This document shows, one piece after another, positions 28,641 through 37,946 of a stretch of 37,946 nt of DNA. The DNA lies in contig LBQR01000008.1 in the NCBI GenBank assembly GCA_000990945.1, forward strand, positions 1 through 37,946, in the 5' to 3' direction. Each line of letters opens with the position of its first letter. Position 1 is the first letter of the stretch. The position numbers were made by a program, and so were the translations under genes. The notes under the pieces were generated by a model. That model did no database searches. It was not told the DNA's origin and saw only the letters and a list, made by a program, of their open reading frames with translations. Source of the stretch: Candidatus Moranbacteria bacterium GW2011_GWF2_35_54. GTDB taxonomy: Bacteria; Patescibacteriota; Minisyncoccia; Moranbacterales; UBA9337.

Positions 28641-30230
28641 ATGAAATCTTTTTTGTTGAAGAAAAAAGTTTTGGCTATTTTAGTGGCAATTTTGGTTTTA
28701 GCTGGATTTTTACGTTTTTATAATCTAGATGAAAAATCTTTTTCGGCGGATGAATTTTTGGGCGTAAATACGGCTTATGGATATTTAAAAACAGGCGAGT
28801 GGAGAAGATGGGATTTTAATTTAGAAAAACCTCTTGCAGACAATGCTTATTTTAAAACTTTTTTCGATTTCGATATTTGGGGTGGTGGACCAGAGACTTA
28901 TACTCGCGCTTGGATTTATAATTGGCAAGTAGCACAGTCTTTGAGATTTTTGCCTGACGGCGAAACCTGGTCTTATCGAGTGGTAAGCGTGCTATGGGGA
29001 ATTTTTTCAGTATTAATTATTTATTGGGTGGCTTTTAAATTTACCAAAAATAAAACTATTGGAGTTATCGCCGCACTTTTGCTGGCGCTAAGCATCGATG
29101 GGATAGAGTTTTCTCGCAAGATGAGAATGTATGCGATGTTTATGCCGGTTTTTCTGATCTTTAGCTATGTGGCTTTTAATTTTTTTGAGTCAAAAATTAA
29201 AAGTAAATGGTCGGCAATAAACAAACTTAATGAAAAAACAAAACTTAATTTCGTTTTTTTGGTGCCAGTTATTTTACTGGGATTTCTGAGCATGCATCTG
29301 CATCTCTTGGCGGCTAATTTTGTGTTTATCGGTTTGATTTATTTTTTAGCGATGGGTACTATTACTTATCGAAAAACTAAAAATTTCAAAAATCATTATT
29401 TATTTTATTTTTTGGTGGCAGTCGCTATCGGAATAATTGTAAATTTAAAAGGTAACGCTCTTTTGAGTTCACTGAGCTGGGAAAATCATTTTTCTTATTT
29501 TGAGAAATCTTTTTCCGATTATGGCAATATCTTGGTGGCCGGTGCGCTATTGATTTTGGGAGCGTATCATTTAATTAAAGACAAAACTCAAGAAGGTGTT
29601 TTTGTTGTAACCAATTATGGATTTATTTTATTGGGAGCAATGTTTCTCTGGAATAGAAATGCTGGCGAGCAATATATATTTTTTGCCAAACCCTTTCAAA
29701 TAATTTTGATAGCTATTGGGATTTGGGCAATGGCTAATTTTTTCAAAAATAATTTAAAAAAATATAATCAAAAAGTTTATTTAGTGACTATAATATTTTT
29801 ATTAGGCACTGTTATCAACTGGAGTTATTTTTGGGCAAGTGAAAATGCATATATTCAAACTTCGAGTTCCCCAAATCCTAATTATCGGGATGTTTTTAGC
29901 TTTGTCGTTAGCAAGCGTACCAAAGACGATGTATTGGTGACGAGAAATTTCAGAAATTTTTATTGGCAAGGGGCTAAAATGAATGTAGTTTCTTTGGGAG
30001 GAGAAAGGGCTGAAGAATCCGAAAAAAAAATAGAGCTAGAGAAATTAATGGAAATTGTAAACAAAAATAATAGCGGTTGGATAGTTTATTCAGATAATGA
30101 TGCCACTTTTCTTTCTAAAGAGGCTCAGGATTACATAGATAAAAATTTAGAAAAAATAAATAATTTAAAAGTAAGGGGTCCTATCAGTGTATATTATTGG
30201 AATAATTCTATTCCTGTAAGGCCAAATTAA
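28641..30230 (+). CDS. GT-C membrane glycosyltransferase (PMT_2-like)
   Basis: The 529-residue protein has many membrane helices and the GT-C first-loop pattern FLRFYNLDEKSFSADEFLGV, with Asp-Glu likely catalytic. IEFSRKMRMYAMFMPVFLIF follows the usual third/fourth helix layout. The end is a soluble domain (FSFVVSKRTKDDVLVTRNFR, then GWIVYSDNDATFLSKEA). It should transfer sugars from polyprenyl phosphate on the outer face of the membrane. It heads the glycan region and has its own promoter. Confidence 0.83.
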   Translation: MKSFLLKKKVLAILVAILVLAGFLRFYNLDEKSFSADEFLGVNTAYGYLKTGEWRRWDFNLEKPLADNAYFKTFFDFDIWGGGPETYTRAWIYNWQVAQSLRFLPDGETWSYRVVSVLWGIFSVLIIYWVAFKFTKNKTIGVIAALLLALSIDGIEFSRKMRMYAMFMPVFLIFSYVAFNFFESKIKSKWSAINKLNEKTKLNFVFLVPVILLGFLSMHLHLLAANFVFIGLIYFLAMGTITYRKTKNFKNHYLFYFLVAVAIGIIVNLKGNALLSSLSWENHFSYFEKSFSDYGNILVAGALLILGAYHLIKDKTQEGVFVVTNYGFILLGAMFLWNRNAGEQYIFFAKPFQIILIAIGIWAMANFFKNNLKKYNQKVYLVTIIFLLGTVINWSYFWASENAYIQTSSSPNPNYRDVFSFVVSKRTKDDVLVTRNFRNFYWQGAKMNVVSLGGERAEESEKKIELEKLMEIVNKNNSGWIVYSDNDATFLSKEAQDYIDKNLEKINNLKVRGPISVYYWNNSIPVRPN

Positions 30231-30248
30231 TTTGATTACTTTCAGATT

Positions 30249-30306
30249 TGTCATTCCGGGTTCGATCTGGAATCTCTTGAGATCCTGAATCAAGTTCAGG
30301 ATGACA
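30249..30306. repeat. tgtcattccg...atgaca inverted-end repeat
   Basis: It opens TGTCATTCCGGGTTCG and closes TTCAGGATGACA; inner AATCTCTTGAGAT also folds. It sits ten bases before the next start codon. Confidence 0.7.
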
Positions 30307-30316
30307 ACATAATAAA

Positions 30317-32070
30317 ATGAAGAAAAAGAAAAATAAACTTAAATTGTTTGAAAAAATCGGTTTTTTTAAAAATAAATATTTTTGGATTTTTATGCTCTTT
30401 TTTGTACTGGGAGTATTCTTGCGCAGTTATAATTTTGTTCCGTGGATCCATTTGGAGTTAGACCAGGCGCGAGATGCCACGTTAGTTGATGAATCCCTAG
30501 TAGGTGGACCGATGAATCTGCCACTTTTGGGGCCTAGGGCGGCGGGGAGTTTCTTGAGATTAGGACCGATTTCTTATTATATTGATTACGCTTTCTCAGT
30601 GCCGATTAATAATTCAGTGGTCGGGTCAGCTTTGGCGACTTTGTTTTTTTCAATTCTTTCTTTGATAGTGTTTTATTTTTTATTGAGAAGATATTTTTCC
30701 AAAAATCTTTCTCTCGCAGTAGGCGCGATATTTTCTACTTCATTATTTCTCGTAACTTATTCGCGCTTTGCCTGGAATCCTAATCTGTTGCCGTTTTTTA
30801 TTATTTTATTTTTCTTGGCACTTCTGCGAGCGGTGGACGGCGAAAATGAAAAAAAACAAGGCTGGTGGCTTTTGGCAAGTGCGGTTGTTTTTGGAGTTCT
30901 TTCCCAACTCCACTTTTTGGCAATGATTGTGGTTTTTGTTTCCGCGGTTGTTTTTCTTATTTTTAAAAGACCGAGAATTAAGGCAGTTTTTTGGGCAGGC
31001 AGCGTGCTAGTTGTCCTCTTTTTAAATCTGCCATTGGTGATTAATGATATCAAAAGTGGAGGAGATAATATCAAGCAATTAACCGGCACAGTGGAAGAAA
31101 AATCAGAAAGTAAAGCGAGTTACGATTTAATAGAAAAGGTGATAAAAAATTATACTGAAAATTCTCTAAGTTACTGGACAATTGTAAGCGGTTCACAAAG
31201 CGCCGAGCTCCCTCGAATCGCCACTGAATTGAAGGCGAGAAAATTAGATATTGAATGTAAAGAATCCTGTCGAAACAATTTGGGTTTAGGCATTGTAGCG
31301 GCAATTTTCTTCGGCTTGGGCATACTTATCTTAGTAGTAGAATCCATTGTTGAAAAAGAGCCTCGAAAAAAAGATTTTCTTGTGCTTAATTTAATTTTAT
31401 TTTTGATATCTTTTGGAATTTTTACTTTTTTTTTCTGATTGTAATTCCGTTGCCTTTTATTTTTTGGGGATTAATTTTTTATGAGGCGCTCAAATTAGTT
31501 AAGAATGTTAAATTGGTGTGGATTTTCGCTATTATTTTTGCAACTTTCAATTTGTATTTTACTATTGAATTTTTTGATCAATTAGCTAAAGCTAAGAGCG
31601 AAGCAATTAGTATAGGCAACGATAAAATTTTGAGGCAAAAAACTAGAATTACGCTGGAACAGCAAGAATTAATTGTTGATTATATTGAAGGCATTTATAA
31701 GAAGAATAAATTTGCCGTGCTATACCATGGACAAAGCGAATTCCATCGAGCTTTTGCTTATCTGCTGGATAAAAGAAATATTCCGCGCGATGGAATTAGT
31801 ATGGGGGAAAATCATACTACTTGCAGAAAGGGAAATTATTTTCTAATCATTCGCACCCAGTCAAGCGAAGATAATTTCGCTGATTATTTTACTGATTTTA
31901 CTGTTTTGGAAGAAAAGAAATTTGGAACTTTGACAGTGTATCATTTATCGCCCAAGCCCACTATTATAAATTGTGAGGTTCCTGATCAATCTAAATTTAG
32001 GACTTATAAAGATGAGGGCGGAGCAGTGGCCAAAAGGTACACCTGGAAAGAAGTGTTTAACCTAAAATAA
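30317..32070 (+). pseudogene. GT-C membrane glycosyltransferase, frameshifted near 31430
   Basis: Frame one (373 residues) has the GT-C start FLRSYNFVPWIHLELDQARD and many helices, ending GIFTFFF-TGA. From about 31436 another frame reads LIVIPLPFIFWGLIFYEALK and continues 200 more residues with the soluble end (AVLYHGQSEFHRAFAYLLDK). Together they make one protein of about 580 residues. The junction lies at a run of T, and members I recall have about eight more residues there, so either a homopolymer error or a short deletion broke it. A TTG start at 31450 for a separate second protein is unlikely. Confidence 0.8.
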
Positions 32071-32143
32071 TTTAATTATAATTATTCACTGGCAAAAATA
32101 AAATTCATATCTTTTCATGTTATATTTTAAAATGACTTACGAT

Positions 32144-32245
32144 TGTCATTCCGACCGCAGCGATAGCGGAGTGGAGGAATCTAAAAAGGATGCAACATAA
32201 TGATTGAGATCTTTCGACTCCACTATCGTTCCGCTTAAGATGACA
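32144..32245. repeat. tgtcattccg...atgaca inverted-end repeat
   Basis: TGTCATTCCGACCGCAGCGATAG at the left is mirrored by CTATCG...AAGATGACA at the right. The spacer 32071-32325 holds only this. Confidence 0.7.
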
Positions 32246-32325
32246 TAATTGGAAAGTCTTGATGTTCTAGCGGATTGTTCTATATTTAAGCTTGTCGAGT
32301 GCATTAATTTAATGAATCTAAAAAA

Positions 32326-33462
32326 ATGAAAATATTATTTTTTAATTATGAATATCCGCCGTTGGGAGGAGGGGCGGCCAATGCAACCTTTTGCATCTTA
32401 AGAGAATTTTCTAAAATAACTGATTTGGAAGTGGATTTAATTACTTCTTCCATAAATGAAAAATATTCCGTAGAAAAAATAGGTGGAAATATTACTATTT
32501 ATAAGGTGCCTATTGGAAAAAACAGCAATAATTTGCATTTCCAGTCGCAAAAAGATTTAATTGTTTATGCCTGGAGAGCTTTAATATTAGCTAATAAATT
32601 AATTAAAAAAAATAAATACGACCTTACTCATTCATTTTTTACTGTTCCTTGCGGAGCGATTTCGCTAAAAATTCCCTTTGTTATCTCGTTGCGGGGCTCG
32701 GATGTGCCTGGTTACAGTGAAAGATTTAAATTTATTTATACTATTTTAAAACCTTTGATAAAACTCATTTGGAAAAAATCAAGCACAGTTGTCTCCAACA
32801 GCCGGGGGCTCAGAGATTTAGCTTTGGAGACAAACAAGCATCAAAAAGTTGATATTATTTTTAACGGTATTGATTTAGATGATTTCTGTCCAAACGAATC
32901 TTTGCGCGCAAAGGACAGATTTATCATTACTATCGGAGCGACTCGTATCACTGCTCGCAAAGGAACGAATTATCTGGTAGAAGCTTTGGGCATATTGGCG
33001 CCTAAATATCCTAATCTTCTTTTGCGTATTTTGGGGGATGGGGACGAAAAAAACAATCTAATAGATCTTACAAAAAAAATGAAATTAGAAAATTTCGTTC
33101 AATTTTTAGGGAGAATTCCCAGGGAAGAAACAGCTCCTTATTATCAGGAAGCCAGTCTTTTTGTGCTACCATCTTTAAATGAAGGAATGAGTAACGCTAT
33201 GCTTGAAGCCTTAGCCTCGGGATTGCCAATTTTGGCCACACAAACGGGAGGTACGGAAGAATTGGTTGAAGATGGGATAAATGGATTTGTTATAAAAATG
33301 AAAGACCCCAAAGATTTAGCGGATAAAATCGAAATGATTTTAAAAGACGATGGATTGCGCGTGCAGATGGGACTGGCGAGTCGAAAAAAAGCCCAAGAAA
33401 TGAGTTGGAAAAATGTCGCTCAAAAATATTTTGAGTTATATGAAGAAATAGTAAAGAAATGA
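32326..33462 (+). CDS. Family 4 glycosyltransferase
   Basis: The 378-residue protein has two Rossmann-like halves. The N-terminus is ILFFNYEYPPLGGGAANATF. The C-terminal donor domain shows FNGIDLDDFCP, ITIGATRITARKGTNYLVEA, LLRILGDGDEKN, FLGRIPREETAPYYQEASLF and NEGMSNAMLEALASGLPILA (ExFGxxxxEA-type), the GT4 signature. It adds a sugar from a nucleotide donor to a cytoplasmic-face lipid-linked glycan. It is flanked by tgtcatt repeats on both sides and ends in TGA. Confidence 0.93.
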   Translation: MKILFFNYEYPPLGGGAANATFCILREFSKITDLEVDLITSSINEKYSVEKIGGNITIYKVPIGKNSNNLHFQSQKDLIVYAWRALILANKLIKKNKYDLTHSFFTVPCGAISLKIPFVISLRGSDVPGYSERFKFIYTILKPLIKLIWKKSSTVVSNSRGLRDLALETNKHQKVDIIFNGIDLDDFCPNESLRAKDRFIITIGATRITARKGTNYLVEALGILAPKYPNLLLRILGDGDEKNNLIDLTKKMKLENFVQFLGRIPREETAPYYQEASLFVLPSLNEGMSNAMLEALASGLPILATQTGGTEELVEDGINGFVIKMKDPKDLADKIEMILKDDGLRVQMGLASRKKAQEMSWKNVAQKYFELYEEIVKK

Positions 33463-33574
33463 GATTCCCGATAAGTGAATTTCTAAAGCTCGTAAACTCG
33501 CTAAGAAATTCTACTTTCGAGAATGACAAATCTCACAATGTTGTCATCCTCGCGAATGCGGGGGATCTACAATT
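33463..33574. repeat. tgtcat-type repeat directly after the GT4 stop
   Basis: GAGATT...AATCTC, GAATTTCT...AGAAATTC and AATGACA/TGTCATCC words form nested inverted repeats beginning at the base after TGA. Confidence 0.6.
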
Positions 33575-33636
33575 TTAAAAGTAAAGCATAGTGAAGTGAG
33601 TTAATTTTTATATTAGTTTATTACTATATAATTTTC

Positions 33637-34569
33637 ATGCCAAATAAAAAATTAGTAAAATTTATCGCAAAACTTTTAGTGAGTTTATTTTTTGTATGGT
33701 GGATTATCTTTAAAGTGGATTGGAACGAGGTGGGGCAATATCTAAAAAAATTAAGTGGCAGTGAAATAATTTTGTATGTTTTATTATATTTATCAGGAAT
33801 GATTTTTTCCGCTTACAAATGGCGATTTTTAGCTGGTTTGCGAGGGATAATATTGCCCTTGGGAGAATTTTTCAAATCATATTTTACTGCTACCTTTATC
33901 AATAATTTTATGCCGTCTTTTGTGGGTGGGGATAGCTTTAAGATTTATCATATCGGCAAGATATCAGGAAAATTCAAAGAAGCAACTTCAAGCGTAATAA
34001 TGGATAGATTCACCGGGCTTGTCGGAGGAATGGTACTGGTGATTATTTTTTCAATTCTAAATTTTAGCATTGTTAGACAAAATAATATTTTATTGGCACT
34101 TGATGGGTTAGCTTTGGGCGGATTAATTTTTTTGTTCGTTCTCCTAGAATTCTATCGCCAAAGGAAAATTCACACTCCTTTTGAAAAAGTAAATGTATTT
34201 CTAAATAAACTTATCGGAGAAATAAATCATTATAACGGCCAAGCTAGCCATATCTGGAAAGCTATCGGCTTGTCTTTTCTGTTTAATTTAGTCGGACTGG
34301 CTCTTGCTAACGGGGTGCTTTTTTGGGCATTAGAAATTCACATTGGAATTTTGAATTATCTATCGGTTATTTTTTTAGCCAGCGTAGTTTCTTCTATTCC
34401 AATCAGTATCAATAATATCGGCGTGAAAGAATGGGCGTATATAACTTTTTTTGGCATCTTTGGCCTCAGCGCTAGTGCCGTCATTAGCGTAGCTATCATT
34501 AGCCGTCTTTTGCAGATGTTTTTGAGCTTTTTGGCAATCCCCATTTATTTGAAAGATAAAAAGGTTTAA
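33637..34569 (+). CDS. Flippase-like membrane protein (LPG synthase TM / UPF0104)
   Basis: The 310-residue protein has about eight membrane helices. Family landmarks are KWRFLAGLRGIILPLGEFF, FINNFMPSFVGGDSFKIYHI (the conserved P...GD region) and PISINNIGVKEWAY. Proteins of this type (AglD, the MprF N-domain) are thought to move or transfer lipid-linked groups across the membrane. Placed after the GT4 gene, it may flip a glycolipid precursor used by the GT-C enzymes. Confidence 0.87.
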   Translation: MPNKKLVKFIAKLLVSLFFVWWIIFKVDWNEVGQYLKKLSGSEIILYVLLYLSGMIFSAYKWRFLAGLRGIILPLGEFFKSYFTATFINNFMPSFVGGDSFKIYHIGKISGKFKEATSSVIMDRFTGLVGGMVLVIIFSILNFSIVRQNNILLALDGLALGGLIFLFVLLEFYRQRKIHTPFEKVNVFLNKLIGEINHYNGQASHIWKAIGLSFLFNLVGLALANGVLFWALEIHIGILNYLSVIFLASVVSSIPISINNIGVKEWAYITFFGIFGLSASAVISVAIISRLLQMFLSFLAIPIYLKDKKV

Positions 34570-34656
34570 ATTGATTGAGTAATTATATGCTTAATGGTAA
34601 TATAAACGTATTGGAAAATCTTAAATTTTTTTGGAATTAGTTTTCTTTTCGTGTAT

Positions 34657-36297
34657 ATGATAAAAAATCAAACAACAAATGAGCAGCTTGAATTATGGAT
34701 AGAGATGTCCGAAGGGTTAAACTTGGAATTCAAAAAGGCGAAAAATAATTTTAATAAGAAAAAAGATTTACCTGATTACTGTGCGGCATTAGCAAATGAA
34801 GGTGGTGGAAAACTAATTTTAGGAATTTCTAATGATCGAGAAATCAGTGGAACAAAAGAATTTATGGGTACGATTGATACACTATCCCATGAATTATTAA
34901 ACAGTATTAGTATCAGAGTAGATGTCGAAGAAAAATATTATAAAGAAAAAAGAATACTTATTTTTCATATCCCAAGTCGTTCAATTGGTACTATCGTAAA
35001 GTCAACTGGAAATTATAAATATCCAATGCGCGCGGGTAGTTCCTTAGTTGAAATGACTCAAAATAAAATTAAAGAAATTTTAAATGAAGTAGAGCTTGAT
35101 TTTTCGTCCAAAATAGTTAATGGGTTTACATTGTCAGATATAGATAATGAGGCGATAAATAATTTTAAAAAACTTTGGGCACGGAAACAAAATAAAGAAG
35201 AATATCTAACGTTTTCAATGGAAAAAACGTTGCGGGCAATCGGCGTTTTAACTGATGAAGGATTAAATAATGCTGGATTGATTCTTTTTGGTAAAAAAGA
35301 AAAAATTAATAAAATAATTCCCGGCGCAGAAATTATTTTCGAGTGGCGACAGAGTCAAAAAATTAGACATGATTTTAGAATTGATTGGCGGGAACCATTT
35401 TTTAAAATCTATAATGAAATATGGGATGTTATTAATGCTAGAAATTTGAGATTTCCTTATCATGAGGGTTTTATACAACGAGAAGTTTTTGCATTCAATA
35501 AAGAGTCAGTCAGAGAGGCGCTGGCTAATGCGATAGCACATAGAGATTATAATATTCAATCAGCCTCCATATTTATTAAAGTCACGCCGGAAAAGATTTC
35601 CATACAAAGTCCTGGAGGATTTATTAAGGGAGTTAATCAAGAAAATATTTTAGAAAAATCAGAGTGGAGAAATAAGCGTATTGCAGAAATTTTCCAAACA
35701 GCTGGGCTCGTAGAGCGTTCGGGGCAAGGAATGGACATGATTTTTGATAATACAATACGAGAAGGAAAGGGTATGCCTGATTTTTTAGGAACTGATAATT
35801 ATTCGGTTGTTTTGAATATTCCAGCAAAAGTTAAAGATGAAAATTTTATAATATTTTTAGAAAAGATAATAAATCAAAGTCAAATCGCATTGTCTTTTGA
35901 AGAAATTTTAGAGTTGGAGAAAATTAGAGAAAAACAAGAGATTCAGAATCTAGAATTTCGTAATAAATTTCTGGAACTCAATCTAATTGAGAATATTGGA
36001 AAAGGTCGTGGATCAAAGTACATTCTTTCTAGCAAATACTATGAATACGAGGGAAAACTTTGGAAACATACGCAACTTGTGGGAGCTTCGCGAGATGAAA
36101 AAAAGTTACTCATTTTGAAACATTTGAAAAAAGTTGGTAAAGTGGGTGCTCAAAGAAGCGATTTTCACAATATTTTCACTGAAAATATAAGCAAAAAAGA
36201 AATGGATAATATCCTTCAGGAATTAAGAAGAAATGATGAAATATTTGCCCGAGGTAAGGGCTTGTCGAGTTATTGGTTTTTAAATAAATTTAATTAG
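34657..36297 (+). CDS. Schlafen/AlbA_2 plus HATPase_c_4 protein
   Basis: About 546 residues from ATG 34657; a GTG two codons earlier is the alternative. The N-terminal AlbA_2 domain is LNLEFKKAKNNFNKKKDLPD, CAALANEGGGKLILGISND. A middle region (GVLTDEGLNNAGLILFGKKE) precedes an ATPase-like domain SVREALANAIAHRDYNIQSA, PEKISIQSPGGFI and GQGMDMIFD. A winged-helix-like end (EKKLLILKHLKKVGKVGAQR) follows. These are usually annotated as ATP-binding regulators or 'RecG-like' and have been linked to phage defence in some lineages. Its stop codon lies in a 23-bp direct repeat, suggesting insertion as a unit. Confidence 0.88.
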   Translation: MIKNQTTNEQLELWIEMSEGLNLEFKKAKNNFNKKKDLPDYCAALANEGGGKLILGISNDREISGTKEFMGTIDTLSHELLNSISIRVDVEEKYYKEKRILIFHIPSRSIGTIVKSTGNYKYPMRAGSSLVEMTQNKIKEILNEVELDFSSKIVNGFTLSDIDNEAINNFKKLWARKQNKEEYLTFSMEKTLRAIGVLTDEGLNNAGLILFGKKEKINKIIPGAEIIFEWRQSQKIRHDFRIDWREPFFKIYNEIWDVINARNLRFPYHEGFIQREVFAFNKESVREALANAIAHRDYNIQSASIFIKVTPEKISIQSPGGFIKGVNQENILEKSEWRNKRIAEIFQTAGLVERSGQGMDMIFDNTIREGKGMPDFLGTDNYSVVLNIPAKVKDENFIIFLEKIINQSQIALSFEEILELEKIREKQEIQNLEFRNKFLELNLIENIGKGRGSKYILSSKYYEYEGKLWKHTQLVGASRDEKKLLILKHLKKVGKVGAQRSDFHNIFTENISKKEMDNILQELRRNDEIFARGKGLSSYWFLNKFN

Positions 36298-36376
36298 GTT
36301 ACTATTAGGTATATAATAAGAAAAAATTGACCAAAAACCCTTTATCTAAGCAGAATTTAATTAGGTTACTAGTAGG
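36287..36376. repeat. Two copies of a 23-bp direct repeat at the end of the Schlafen-like gene
   Basis: Copies at 36287-36309 and 36354-36376 share AATTTAATTAGGTTACTA and differ at one base of 23. The first contains the TAG stop of the gene. The 44 bases between are AT-rich with no frame. Confidence 0.75.
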
Positions 36377-36444
36377 CAATATGGGCTTTAAATATTTAAT
36401 TAAATAAGCTATAATTAATTTGTGAACCATAAAGAAACAGAAAA

Positions 36445-37946
<1,502 letters not shown>

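Noticed and set aside
31450-32070. Independent gene starting TTG at 31450
   Set aside because: It continues the GT-C topology of the frame ending at 31438 and has no ribosome binding site; a frameshift is the simpler reading.

Overview
The window looks like a chromosomal segment from an AT-rich Candidate Phyla Radiation (Patescibacteria, Parcubacteria-like) bacterium. This is inferred from the low GC content, the many small CPR-type membrane proteins, and intergenic spaces filled with short degenerate repeats. A set of GT-C membrane glycosyltransferases also fits. No rRNA or CRISPR array is present. TGA serves as an ordinary stop for several genes, so the Gracilibacteria/SR1 code is not in use.

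Layout. 1-4710 is mostly on the minus strand. It carries a trans-translation and translation block (smpB, ssrA tmRNA, infC, rpmI, rplT), two small orphan genes with their own terminators, a small GIY-YIG gene and tRNA-Ser(GCU) with a partial tRNA copy beside it. 4880-11640 holds small membrane or secreted proteins, a YgjP-type metallopeptidase, recG and a 3D-domain exported protein. 11800-18630 holds an ABC exporter, a PaaX-like regulator flanked by a 31-bp direct repeat, surface-glycan enzymes, and a small membrane-protein gene split by a GIY-YIG unit with inverted-repeat ends. 18650-21870 is housekeeping: HIT, flavodoxin, RdgB-like, CYTH and HD proteins. 21950-24780 holds repeats, a 5' tRNA fragment, a third GIY-YIG gene, tRNA-Ser(CGA), a methyltransferase, and a GC-richer RiPP locus of Cys-containing precursor, hairpin and radical SAM/SPASM maturase. 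24810-28525 is a cassette bounded by copies of one palindromic motif. It encodes an AbrB-like protein and a 979-residue protein with an N-terminal RelA/SpoT synthetase domain, a candidate toxin-antitoxin or defence unit. 28640-34570 is a glycan assembly region (two GT-C proteins, GT4, flippase-like). 34650-37946 holds a Schlafen/AlbA-HATPase protein, an anchored protein and trpS.

Two themes run across the window. First, at least seven genes (rplT, smpB, the gene at 10464, the 3D protein, HIT, the GT-C at 30317, trpS) are broken by frameshifts. Several look like losses of about 8-11 codons. Because rplT, smpB and trpS should be needed, assembly error has to be excluded before calling decay. 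Second, short repeats reach into genes: they provide start codons, add an in-frame insert to recG, and form the ends of the GIY-YIG unit.

The strongest candidates for something undescribed are the AbrB/RelA-SpoT cassette, the GIY-YIG units tied to palindromes and tRNA-Ser genes, and the short-precursor RiPP locus.
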